Source: Moniliella sp. 'wahieum' (Eukaryota > Basidiomycota > Moniliellomycetes > Moniliellales > Moniliellaceae). From it: a DNA stretch of 64,000 bases. The stretch spans positions 310,001-374,000 of the forward strand of contig RSEE01000057.1 of the NCBI GenBank assembly GCA_003971905.1. Reading direction: 5' to 3'. The notes below the pieces were generated by a model. It was given only the letters and a program-made list of their open reading frames with translations, had not been told where the DNA came from and searched no databases. This document shows, one piece after another, positions 34,087 through 44,125 of the stretch (the stretch's first letter is position 1; the number at the start of each line of letters is the position of its first letter). Made by a program: the position numbers and the translations under genes.

Positions 34087-34453
34087 GTGAACAGACGCGA
34101 CGGGTTGGCGGTAGCCGCGTTGGATTCTGCTTGCGGCTGCCGTAGCCACAGCAGCCGTCGCTGCAGCACTTCCGGCTTGGCACGGCAAACAAGGCGCTCT
34201 TACCTAATCGCATCCGCTGTCCTGGATGTCCGCCCCCCCCCCACGTGATCCAATGGGGTCCACTTCTCCCATTGCATTCCGCTCCGCCGTCCCATTCCGC
34301 CGGGGGGGCTTGTGTCATCACAATTTGGGGGGTGCGCTCCACCGGGGCATCTCCTGCGGCGGAAGCGTCGGATGCGGGGCGGGCGTAGCGCGACGTGGGT
34401 GGCAAGGTGTTGCTCGCCTGCTTCCTCTCCACCATCGTCCCGCTGTGCCCATC

Positions 34454-35057
34454 ATGGCGTCGGAAGAACAGCTGCACCGTGTACGTGCTTTCCCGCCCCG
34501 GACACCGTTGCCTTACCCTGCGCAACTCCCTCCCAGCCGGTGCCCGACGATCAGGCCTGGGCTCGCTCGCGACGCCGTCTGCTAACCCCCACCCCAGATC
34601 CTGCAGCAGATCCAAACCCAGGCCATCCTGTCCCAGCGGCAACTCAACGTGGTCAAAGCCCAGATCGTCAGCAAAGAGCGGGAGAAGACAATGCAAGCGC
34701 TGACCCTCACCCAGCTCGAGGCGGAGGAGAACGCCACGATGTACCGCGGCGTGGGCAAGATGTACGTTGCTCCCTCTGCTCCTCTGCATGGGGCCTGCCC
34801 TTAGCTAATTTTCCTCCCCTTAAGGTTCGTGCAGGAGAAGCCGGAAGTGCTCCTGGCCGAAATTCGCAAGCAGCAAAAGACGCGCAGGACGACGTGGCCA
34901 ATCTGTCCAAGAAGCAAAAGGTACGTTTGGCATGCTACGTCTGACACCCAGCCAGCTAACCGGGTTTGCCCAGTTCCTCGAGAAGCAAGTGGCCGACTCG
35001 CAGGCCCATCTCAAAGATCTGTTCAGCGGCATGGACCGTGCTGCTGCCCAGGCTTAA
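34454..35057 (+). CDS. PFD1: Prefoldin subunit 1
   Basis: This is a beta-type subunit of the hexameric prefoldin chaperone that hands unfolded actin and tubulin to CCT. Four exons are visible with three GTACGT introns: 34481-34597, 34762-34824 and 34921-34973. The protein reads MASEEQLHR, ILQQIQTQAILSQRQLNVV, KAQIVSKEREKTMQALTLTQ, the conserved turn ATMYRGVGKMFV, then a second helix ending FLEKQVADSQAHLKDLF and AAAQA. Two long helices around a short hairpin of about 115-120 residues fit the family. One single-base break near 34878 changes AKDAQDDVANLSKKQK into another frame. Both ends are well supported. Confidence 0.9.
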
Positions 35058-35792
35058 GTCCCTGCCATCCTTGGCTCACTGGGGGGGCAGGGAGGGGGGG
35101 GGAGTCTCCCTCACAGGCACGGTGGGAGGAGACGGCTGAAAGCGCCCTTCTTCTGTCCACGGCTTCTTCCCCTTTTTCCCCCCATCCTCGAAAAATACCC
35201 TTGGACGCCCCGATCTCTAACCGGGACTGCTCCAGTCTTTCGCTTCTGTTTCTCCCCTGGGGGCGAGATTCCAGCGACGCTGACGCTTCGTGGCCGCCCC
35301 GTTGTCTCATCCTTCCGAATCCCATGACCCTGCTCGCCCCAAAGAGCGTTTGTGCGGCGGGGTCGGATGGCCTGACCCCGCACCGACTACGTGGTAGGCA
35401 GAAATAGACATAGCGTAGCGTTGCTGCTCATGGTTCATGAGGCGGTCTGAGATCCAAGGCGTCTCGGGCCGACAGGGATCGACGGGGCCCGATGCGGCGG
35501 GCGGGCGGGCGGACGGCTGTTCTTGGCTAGGCTTGGCCCGAGTCGCACGGCTGTCGCTACCGAGGGCATGCTTACCTAATTCTGCGTGCTCGCCCATGCT
35601 TGCCCCCGAGGCTGGCGGGGTGCGGGCGCTTTTGCTGGGCCAGCAACAGGGTTGCTCGACGCGGAGCGGTGCGAAGAGCTGCCTGTCCACCCGCCACCTG
35701 CCGCCTCCGAAGACCAGCACGCCGCTCGTCCTCGCCAGCGCCAGCGCCGTCGCCATTGCCATTGCCATCGCCATCGACCCCACTCCCACCTC
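35058..35792. other. Intergenic region between prefoldin 1 and NCBP3-like gene
   Basis: 3' flank of prefoldin 1 and promoter of the NCBP3-like gene. A short CCATTG/CCATCG repeat (35750-35777) lies just before the start codon. No gene was recognised. Confidence 0.6.
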
Positions 35793-37542
35793 ATGCAAGG
35801 CCTGGACTACGGCGCCCCCGAGGACGCCAACACGACGCGACGCTCCCCGCCCCGCCGGTGCAGGGCTTTCCTGTCGGGACGCAAACGCACTACTACTCCC
35901 TTCCTCCCTCCCTGCCTGCGCCTCCAGAATATGGCACGGCCGACCCTGCGGATGCGCTGGTAGATGCCGACCAGCTGACCCCTGATCCTGCCGATGGTAC
36001 GTGTCGTGCTTGCTTTGCCTTTGGCCCCTTGTCCCCTTGTACGCTGACGCTCATTCGCGCTTTGCTCGTTGTGCCTGCCTGCCTGCTGGGCCTGCAGATC
36101 TGACCCCCATCCCGGACCAGCCGGACGTGTCGGTGGCGCGGTCGGTGGGGCTGGACCATACGGCTGAATGTGCTGCACATTTTCGGAGCACCGGTTACGC
36201 AGTTGTCCACCTCGCGCGTGTTTGCCTGGTTGGTCGAGTGGGGCGCCGCGCCGCTGGCCATGGAGTGGGTCAACGATTTTAGTTGCAACATTGTGTTTCA
36301 CGATGCGCCCGCCGCGCTGCGCGGCCTGCGCCGGCTCATGCTCCCAGCCAAGCAGGAAGACTGGGACCGTGCGGCGGCCGAAGTACAGCGCGCGCAAGAA
36401 GATGCGTTTACCTTTGGCCAGGGCGGCGGCGACGGCGAGGCGGAAAGCAAGCTGGTGGTCTCGGACGATCCGGTATCGGGTGTGCCGTTGCCCCAGTTGG
36501 ACGAGATGGAGGCCTTGGCCTTGACCCGGGCCGGGCCGCCACAAGAGCCAGAGACGGAGCAGGGAGCGGAACAAGCGCACCAGTTTGATGCGTTGGCCGT
36601 CTCGCTGCTCACCTCGCGCAAGTTGCGTCCGGTGCCATTGAAGGTGTACACGCCCGCCGAACGAGAAGCCGGGCGGGATATGCTCCATGAGCGTCTCGAA
36701 GCCGAGCGGGCCCAAGCCGCGCCGCCGGCGAACGACACTGTGATGGATGAGAACGAAGACGATGTACGGCGGATGGAAGAGAACGCGGACGCGCCCGCCG
36801 ACGAATCCCAGTCTGACAAAAAGCCCGAGCCCGAACCCAACCCCCCCGCCAGCTCCGTTGTGCCGCCCCGGCCAACCGCGCGAGCAACGTCCAAATCGGG
36901 GGTAAATCGGAACGCGATGCTGCAACTGACCTCGTCGCTCTATGCACGCTTTGCTGTGGCCGAGTTGGACCAGAAGCGGCGCGGCGCTCGCGACCAGTCA
37001 GACTGGTACCGTCTGCACGGCGTCGATGCCGGGCGGGACGTGGTGCCGCTGCTGAACATTGGCGCGGTGGGCACCAAGGCGGAGGTGGAAGCACGAGAAC
37101 TGTTGGAGCTGCCCGAGCTGGAACGGAGGATGCGCACGAGGCCGAGCCAGGCGCGAGAGCGCTCCCTATCTCCTGGGAGAGGGGAGGAAGTGCTTGCGTC
37201 CGCTGGCTCGGACGGCCGACGGCGGCATCCACATTCGTGGGCGGGGGACAGTGCGTGCGCCGAGGAGCCGCGCCGGCACGGCCGCGGCCGCGGCCGCCGA
37301 GGTGCCGACCCGACGAGGTGGGCCTGCTCGAGTCGGATAAGATCGAGTTGTCGCAGGCCGCGCCGGCATCCAAGCCGACGGCGCCGAGTGCCGCCCCGCA
37401 CCAGGCGCTGCAGGACCGGTTGCAAAAGGGCGGGCTGGGGGCGCGTCTGGGTGGGCCTAGTCTGATGGAGCGCTTGGGTGCCGAGCCGGTGCCGGCGTCC
37501 AGCTCCAACTCGGGTGGGTCGAGGCGGCGCGGGCGGTGGTAA
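35793..37542 (+). CDS. Nuclear cap-binding protein subunit 3-like (NCBP3/C17orf85 family)
   Basis: The RRM-like core of the family is visible: LHIFGAPVTQLSTSRVFAWL, then AMEWVNDFSCNIVFHDAPAA, which matches the EW-DD-SCNVVW pattern of NCBP3. These proteins bind capped RNA and export factors. The start at 35793 gives MQGLDYGAPEDANTTRR. An intron lies at 35997-36097 (GTACGT donor, GCCTGCAG acceptor). The middle is acidic with Glu/Ala/Pro-rich stretches. A second conserved patch is SSLYARFAVAELDQKRRGA then SDWYRLHGVDAGRDVVPLL. The C-terminus is Arg/Ser/Pro-rich, ending at 37542 after LGGPSLMERLGAEPVPASS in a shifted frame. Frame breaks lie at about 35855, 36160 and 37190-37310. It is convergent with the OSH4-like gene. 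Confidence 0.78.
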
Positions 37543-37954
37543 GGCGGTGTGTTGTGTTCGTTCTGCAAAAAAACTGTAATGTTTCCCTATTGGACCCACT
37601 GCCTCCCTCTCTATACATCGGCTTCTGAATCTGCTAGCCACGTAACACGGGTCAACGAGACAAACAAGCTGTAATTGTCCTCTTGCACGCAGGGAACGAG
37701 GGGCGGGTGGTTAGAACAAGCCTGGCAAAGTGCAAAAACAAGCGATACTGTAGAGGAACGGGGGATATGTTCCTGCCGCGCCCCTTTGCAGCACGTCATG
37801 CCCAACACACCGAACCCCGTAGGATGAGGATCAGGACCTCAGGACCAGACCCCGGCTCAGCAAAAACGGAGTGCGGGGAGGCGAGGCACCAGGGTGCGAC
37901 ACGTGAGAAGGAGACATGAGATGGGCAAGGCGTATCAAGGCACCCCTCCCCTCC
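37543..37954. other. Convergent 3' region between NCBP3-like and OSH4-like genes
   Basis: About 410 bp of shared 3' flank without a recognisable gene. Confidence 0.6.
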
Positions 37955-39253
37955 TTACGCCCTTTTGCGTTGGTAGCTGTCCTCCTTCATCGGCTGGTGG
38001 CCACATGCGACAGCCAAAGCCGAGTACTCGGCATCGTCGGCCTGGTGGGTAAAGAAGGTGAGTTGATGCGGAGGCTTGGTCCCGTCAAGCTCAGCCTTAC
38101 GGCGCGCCCGTTGTTCCGTCTCGATTCGCATCTTGTCGCGGTTCGCCACGTCAAACTGGCCGGCCCGAATGCCATCGGCTGTCACCTTCCACAGCCGGCG
38201 CGACTCAAACTCGCCCTGCTCCTCCAGTGGCTTGACACGGCAATGGATCCGGGGCGTGTCGGCGTCCCAGAACAGCTCATTCGTCTTGCCACTGGGGCTG
38301 GCACCCACATAGTGCATCAACCCAGTCCAGTCTCCCTGGACAGTGTAGAGCGCCTTGGCCTTGTCCTTCAAGCTCGACACGGTCGCCTTGAGCTGGTGCG
38401 ACTTGCCGCTAAAGTAGCCCTTGCCACTAAAGTCGAGCGTGGCGAGGTAGCCCGACGTGCTGGCGATGCTCGTCTTGCCGTACAGTTCTACGTAGGGTGC
38501 ACACTTCCACAGGCCTTCGATCCCGAGCTGGGGGAGCGTAATCAGATACGTCTCCTCCGGCTGCCCCTCGGCCTGCGGCTGGACGCGCAGCAAGGAATGG
38601 CCAATTTGGTTGACAGTGATGGTGCCCTTAGAGAAGGTGGTCTTCTGGCCATTGTGACCCTCAATGCTGACGCCCGCAGTGGGGTTGGTCAGGTGGTAGG
38701 CGGATGATGGGGGTGGTGGGATACTGTGAATGGACAAGGTAAGTGACTGAGGGAAGCGGAGGTAGGGGGGGGGGATGGGTACATGCCTTGCTCCGACACC
38801 AGCAGAGTCTCGCCCTTGCCTTGGGCATCCTCACTGTCCACTTTCCCTCGAACAGTTCACCCAGGACAGGGTTCAAAGGTTTCTTCTCGGTGCCTTGCTC
38901 GGTGTTGCGGGCCGTGTAGCTGCCGCGAAGGGTCGAGACGTAGAAGCGAAGAACAGCGAGCATGCGCTCCACTGGATCCGCGGGCTCACTGATGACGGCC
39001 ATGGCGGAAGGATGTTCGCCCCAGCTGCAGAGAGAAGAGTAGCTGGGTAGGACGGAAGAGGGGAGGCAAGGGCGAGGTAGGAAATGACGCACTAGGCAGA
39101 GAATTCAATGAGGGATGTGGGCGAGAGGATAAAGGAGGGAGCAGTGAGGGCAGACAGGTCGCCAGAGAAGGATGCGAGGGACTTGATGAACTGGCCCCAC
39201 GTCTGTTGCTGGCCCGCAGGCAGCTCGGAGGGGGCGGAGGCGGTGGCAGACAT
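37955..39253 (-). CDS. Oxysterol-binding protein homologue (OSH4/KES1 type)
   Basis: This is a cytosolic lipid-exchange protein that carries sterol and PI4P between membranes. It has no PH domain, as in the short Osh4 class. The start at 39253 gives MSATASAPSELPAG, then WGQFIKSLASFSGDLSALTA and FILSPTSLIEFSAYW. Intron 1 (39025-39092, GTGCGT) splits the Tyr codon. EHPSAMAVISEPADPVERM and KKPLNPVLGELFEGK follow. Intron 2 (38724-38786) has a GC donor (GCATGT) and sits inside the signature EQVSHHPP, splitting the Val codon. Then come GHNGQKTTFSKGTITVNQIG, YLITLPQLGIEGL, and RRLWKVTADGIRAGQFDVAN. Length is about 410-420 residues. Two single-base breaks occur, near 38852 and 38711, the second just after HHP. 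Confidence 0.93.
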
Positions 39254-39901
39254 GGAGGGGAGGGGATGCCGGGGGAGGCGGGGTGGAGGAGGAGGTGGTG
39301 GTGGTAGGGGTGGAGAGGCGACAAGGCGCAGGCGTCACTGCCAGAAGAACCAAAGCACGGCCTGGGACAGGCGCGGGCTGGAGCTGGCTGGGGCTGGCAC
39401 CGCACCGCAGGCAGCCTGCCGCATGCAGCTGCATGCTGCACCGCCCTTGCATCGTACCCACAGCCGGCCGCTCCACACTCGCGCCCCGCCGCGCCTCGGC
39501 GGCGTGCCCTGCGTGGCCTGACGTCACATCCGCCTCCGCCCCCGCACCACTGTGTGGAGGCGCGCCAGGTCACGTGTGTTCGCACAGGCCAGGCGCCGCG
39601 CGCAGGCCGTGCTAGGGTTCGGCCATGCGCCCATTGGGCCCCCGCCTGGGCAGGCACGCAGGCGGTGCGCTGCAGTGCCAGCGCAGGCCTGGCGCTAGGC
39701 GCTAGTCACCTGTCCCTGCTGACGCGCTGACGCACGGACGGCCACCCGCACCACCCTCCGCCAGCACTCCTCGAGCCATTTGGCCTCCTTCCCCACTGGA
39801 CAGCTAGCCCTCCACGGGCTACTACTGAACACCATCCACCAATACCAAGATCCTCATTGTTCTGCACGCCCTTTCCTTCCCCCGCGCCTCAGTACCCTAC
39901 C
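39254..39901. other. Intergenic region upstream of the OSH4-like gene
   Basis: GC-rich promoter and leader of the OSH4-like gene and 3' flank of the next minus-strand gene. No gene was recognised. Confidence 0.6.
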
Positions 39902-40683
39902 TCAGTAGCCTACCTCCACCGCCTTGTTTTTCCACGCGCCCGTGTCCTTCGGCCCGCCCAGCAGCTCTTGGAACATGAACAGACCCACGTCGGCGCGGCG
40001 GATCGTGTAGGCATGGGTCAGTGTCTCCTCGGCGCGGTACGTGCCCTTTGCCGGGCCGTCCATGAAGAGCGCAGGCTGGATCAGCGTGTAGGTCAGCCCC
40101 GACGCTTTGATCGCATCTTGCATCCGCGTCTTGTCTGCAAACGGCACGGCAGCATCCACGCATAGATCGGGCGCAGCAAGTACGGTACCCGTGCCCACGC
40201 TTCGTTGTCCATCCCAGCCGAGGTGATGGCTACCACATAGGGTTCTGTCCGGCGGCCTGCACGGCCTGCAGCACATTCTTCGTCGCCTTCTCGCACGATG
40301 GGGGTCGGCCAAAGTAGGATGGGCCCAGGGCCGGCGGGGTGTTGAAGAGGGTTTGGAACCGAGCGTGATGACCAAGGTGGTGAGGCGGCCGTGTTGCACA
40401 GCCACGTCCACCGCCTTGCGTAGACTCGTTTCATCCGTCCCATCAGCACGAACCACATTCAGGCGTCCGTCGGGACTGGCCAAGTGGCCCTCGTCCCGGC
40501 CACGGTGCTAAGTGCCCCGCGACGGTTGAGTTGCGCTGGCCAAGGCCTCGACAAAGGCGGTGGGGGGTACGAGCCAACAGTTAGGGTCGGAGCGGGGGGC
40601 GGAGCGGCGAGCATGTTGACCAGTGCCTCGAACCCACATCCATTGGTCGCACCGAGGAGAGAAGCACGTTGGGCATCGGTCAT
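39902..40683 (-). CDS. NAD(P)-binding protein, atypical short-chain dehydrogenase (NmrA-like fold)
   Basis: The start at 40683 gives MTDAQRASLLGATNGCGFEA with a glycine motif (GATNGCG) of the atypical SDR type. Then come LASPDGRLNVVRADGTDE (after a frame change), LRKAVDVAVQHGRLTTLVIT, and DKTRMQDAIKASGLTYTLIQ, the last being the characteristic late-strand motif before PALFMDGPAKGTYRA. The end is WKNKAVEVGY. Length is about 255-260 residues, typical for NAD(P)H-binding family members related to flavin reductase or anti-sense-to-complex I proteins. Substrate is unknown. Frame changes lie near 40600, 40490 and 40200-40350. No intron was seen. Confidence 0.72.
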
Positions 40684-41836
40684 GGCGAAGACAAAAGCAG
40701 TTGACTGTGGGAGAGGCAAGAGACGTGAAGAGAGAGGAGGGGGGAACTGGTTTAATATACGACCGCCGTACCAACACACATGGCAGGCGAACACACGCAT
40801 CTCCGTCGGCTGTGCACGAGGATACCTCTGGCAATATATGGCGGCAACTGGCAACGGCCACATCGACTGTCGGATTTGGTACGCCCAGCGCGCCCGGGCA
40901 CATGACAGCATCAAAATATCCATCCCTTGACCAGCGTGTATACGCCCATCTTGAGCGCTTGAGCGCTATTGCTGCGCGGCGCTGCGCGGTCAGTACGTCA
41001 GTACTGCGACCGTCGGTCGTACTCCATATCAATCCACTCGTTATCTGCGAGAGAGGTTGGTAGTCAAAATGGATGCCCCGGAGGGCTCTGGGCGCATAAC
41101 AAGGTCTCATAGATATAGGTTGCCTGAAGCCGGCCTGGAGCTTGAAGCTCTTACATACAGCCAACGCGCCCAGCCTGGGCTGGCCGTGGCCCTGAAAAAT
41201 GATACGCTGTATGGTTTTCTCCAGCGCCTAGGCCTCAGGAACCCGGTTCGGAGGGAGGAGGAAAGCTACAGCGTTATTTGGTGCCCGGTGGAGCGCGAGC
41301 AGCGGCCAAGGAGCTCCGTAAATTAGGCATTAGTACTTAGTAACTAATACCCAACTAATACACGGCTGGCGGCGGCTGTGACATGTGACGCGGGGCGACA
41401 GGACGGCGCTGATACACCCTTGCACGCATTCTCTCGGCCATGGACGTGGCTTGCCCAAACCACCCTCCTATGGACGGGGCCGCTCACCTTGTTCGCAGCC
41501 TCGCAGCAGCTGCGACAAAGGCTGCGACAAGGAAGAGTCCCCGTGGGCTGGGTGCTTTTCAAGGTGGCGATTGGCCCTTGTGGCAGTATGTGCTGAAGGA
41601 GGAGTGGAATGGAGGATGTGGTTCTGAGAGGTACAGGAGGCTATGAGAAGGGTAGGGCCTTATATAGACGAGGGTACCGCGGAGCTGAGGAAGCTTCCGG
41701 GCGGAGAGAGGGTGACCGGTGATGACTATCACGCAGGATGACGTGATTGGGCATCGCCCCAATAGTATGGGCCACCAAGTTAATGGTTAGGGTGCCCTCT
41801 AACCCCTGATGTCACCCTTCCCTGTACAGTCAGCGA
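40684..41836. other. Intergenic region upstream of the tRNA-Gly gene
   Basis: About 1.15 kb with no recognised gene. A GTGACATGTGACG word at 41378-41390 matches the CATGTGACA-type motif seen before other genes. Confidence 0.55.
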
Positions 41837-41931
41837 GCTTCAATGGGTTAGTGGTATACTACATCGTTGCCAGACTGGCCTTGTGCCTGTGAGACGTCGA
41901 TGTGACAGGGGTTCGATTCCCCTTTGAAGCA
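41837..41931 (+). tRNA. tRNA-Gly(GCC) with a 24-nt intron
   Basis: A full cloverleaf folds by eye. The acceptor stem is GCTTCAA/TTGAAGC, discriminator A at 41931. The A box is TGGGTTAGTGG and the B box GGTTCGATTCC. The anticodon stem CATCG/CGATG is perfect (41862-41866 with 41898-41902). The loop reads TTGCCA, then an intron at 41873-41896, then T, giving anticodon GCC at 41869-41871. The T stem is AGGGG/CCCCT. Without the intron it is 71 nt, the normal size for eukaryotic tRNA-Gly. Confidence 0.92.
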
Positions 41932-41933
41932 TC

Positions 41934-41938
41934 TTTTT
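41934..41938 (+). terminator. RNA polymerase III terminator of tRNA-Gly
   Basis: A run of five T residues starts three bases after the discriminator base. Confidence 0.85.
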
Positions 41939-42955
41939 GGCTGCCGCCTGGAAGGCCTTGGGTGCATCCATTTTTGCCTGTGCTGGTAGGATAGTCTGCA
42001 CCTTAACCTACGACGACAGACCAGCCCCAGGGATCCCCAGGGCGCCTCTCCACGTTCCACGCACGTTGGCTCCTGCTCCTACGTCCTCCATACACCGTAG
42101 ATCTTGCTGAGCGCAACGAGATGCAACACCAATCCTTACTTGCCCCCGTCTACCCGACCCAGCCAACCAAGCCACGAGCCCATCAACTGTACCATACGAT
42201 TCGTAGTGTCCGATCGCCATCCTGGCACGGAGGCGCCGCGCGGCCGTGCCGGCGGGGCCCCATTGGAGCTGGGGGGGTAAGTAGTATAGTATCCAGGCTG
42301 GGAGAGGGGGTAGGTGGGGCCCAGCACAGGGGCCGGTCTGGTCCTGGTCCTGGGCCTGGCCTGCCGGCCAGCAGACGGCGGCGGGCCAGGGGCGGGCCCC
42401 AAAGTGACGGACCAGCGCGGGCGCCCGACCCGGGTCCGAATAATGGGATCGTCCCGCCTGGGTCCAGTGCGCGAGGGTCGAGTAGGAAGGCCCCGGGTCG
42501 GGCGGGAAGGTGGATGGCATGGCGGGCGCGGTGGAGAGGAGGGTGCGGACTGGGGCGGAGCTCGAGCCCGAGGGGGGGAGCGGCGACGCACCGATTGGGC
42601 CGCGGCGTCGGCGAGCGGGACGGGGTAGCGCGCATGCGAGGCGGTGGGTAGTACATGTTCGCGTTCTCCGGTCCCACGCCTGGGGCGGGGCCGAGAGCTG
42701 TGGTTGGACGCATGCCCAGCCGGGAGGCAGGCGGCTGGAGGGGGGGAGGACGCGAGTCGGAGCCCGACGCTACGACAGCCAACACGTGCGCGGGAAGTTC
42801 TTGTCCGGCTTGGTCTTGGGCAAGCGGTGGCTAGGTCGGCGCCGACCGACCGAACCACCTGTTCTGCCCGCTTGGTCCCCTCGTCATCCAGCACATCCTC
42901 CACCACCGCGATCGCCGTGCCGTCGAGCAAGGATTGTTTGGCGTGCACCACATTC
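41939..42955. other. Region between tRNA-Gly and the zinc-finger gene stop
   Basis: A Pro/Arg-rich minus-strand frame (42136-42981) begins inside the zinc-finger coding end in another frame and contains non-repetitive residues (VVHAKQSLLDGTAIAVVEDV). It could be a C-terminal extension reached by an indel at about 42956-42965. Otherwise nothing was recognised. Confidence 0.4.
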
Positions 42956-44125
42956 TCATTCCTGCGCCAGCTCGGCGGCACTCTTGAGCAAATAGCCCAG
43001 CTCGGTATCCTTTGTGCGCGAGGAGGTCACATGGGTCTTGTAGTGCTGCAGACTATTGTCCTGCCGCGAAAAGCGCAGGTTGCACCCAGGAAACGTGCAG
43101 ACGTACGGCCGCGCGCCCGTTCCCGCTACCGCCCCAAAGCAGAAAAGAAATAGGCAAAGAGAAAGAGAAACAGAAACAGAAACAGAAGCGAGGTTAATTA
43201 CCCCAGGCCACAACGCATGGTAACGGGGTACCATGTCAGTTCGCCCTTGCGAAAAATCAACAACCAACGTACCTTTGTGTCGGCGACTGTGCCGAGCTGC
43301 ATGGCCAGAGGTGGAAAAGGTGCTGCTGCAGATGCCACACGGAAATCGTTTCTGGCCATCGATCATGACGGGCCTGGGCGGGTGGAGGCGCGCTGGGAGC
43401 CACCGCCTCGTTGGCGTTTGGACAGCCGTGCGTCGTCCTTCGTAGGGCTCTGGCGGGGCGAGACGGCCGGTTCGGGCTGGCTTGTACCACGCCCGGGTCT
43501 GCAGGGCCGGATGGACTGTCGGCTGAATGGGCAGGGCCGAAGAAGACCGTCGAGGCCCGCTTTTTTCCCCGTCCCGACGACGCTTGGCCCGGGGCTTGAG
43601 AAAGGGAGCAAGCATGAGCTCGGCGTGGGAGTTGAGCATACCGCCCCCGGTACTGGCCGGACGGGAGAAGGAGGAGCGCGGGACCGGGCGAGGCGAAAAG
43701 GGAGGGGGAAACGCAGTGGGGGAACCAAGGGAGGAAACAGCGGGAAATGTGCGAGAAGCTGGCGCAAAGGTAGATGGCAGAGGTTGGATATAGCTGGCGG
43801 CAGGGGATGGGGAGGCCATGCTGGAGCCTACGCCGGACGACGACCGTGGATGGGGTAGATGCGAGCGAGTAATGTCGGCGGTGGGGGAAGCTCGCTGCGG
43901 GTAGCGGAGGTGTTGTTGTTGGGGCGGGGGCGCATACTGCACTGCCGGCTGTGACTGCGGGGGAGGCTGGGAGCGGCGAGAAGCAGCGGGCAGAGCACGC
44001 TGGAGAGCACTTGGGCCCGTGCCGGCGGCAGCTGAGGAGGAAGCAAAGGCCAGATGCTTGGGCGGCGGCGGCGGGCGGGTGGGGCGCAGGGGGGGAGGGG
44101 AAGGGATTGGCTCGACGCGCGCCAT
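42956..44125 (-). CDS. Two-finger C2H2 transcription factor (NRG1-like)
   Basis: The start at 44125 (MARVEPIPSPPPLRPTRPPP) leads into about 250 residues rich in Pro, Ser and Ala. Two adjacent C2H2 fingers follow: FPCGICSSTFSTSGHAARH then SRRH, and YVCTFPGCNLRFSRQDN then SLQHYKTH. The finger pair with TSGHxARH and FSRQDNxLQHYxTH is the pattern of Nrg1/Rgm1-type repressors of glucose and stress genes. An intron at 43126-43272 (147 nt, GTACGT donor, TTAAC branch, GTAG acceptor) falls in the linker, and the spliced linker reads HKAGTGARPY. The gene ends at AAELAQE (stop 42956), though a longer C-terminus through a one-base shift is possible. The targets are not known. Confidence 0.8.
   Translation of the reverse strand: MARVEPIPSPPPLRPTRPPPPPKHLAFASSSAAAGTGPSALQRALPAASRRSQPPPQSQPAVQYAPPPQQQHLRYPQRASPTADITRSHLPHPRSSSGVGSSMASPSPAASYIQPLPSTFAPASRTFPAVSSLGSPTAFPPPFSPRPVPRSSFSRPASTGGGMLNSHAELMLAPFLKPRAKRRRDGEKSGPRRSSSALPIQPTVHPALQTRAWYKPARTGRLAPPEPYEGRRTAVQTPTRRWLPARLHPPRPVMIDGQKRFPCGICSSTFSTSGHAARHSRRHKGTLVVDFSQGRTDMVPRYHALWPGVINLASVSVSVSLSLCLFLFCFGAVAGTGARPYVCTFPGCNLRFSRQDNSLQHYKTHVTSSRTKDTELGYLLKSAAELAQE
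43164..43190. repeat. GAAACA hexamer run inside the zinc-finger gene intron
   Basis: Consecutive GAAACA units lie on this strand (TGTTTC on the coding strand), between the inferred branch site and acceptor of the 147-nt intron. They act as the polypyrimidine-rich part of the intron. Confidence 0.75.
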
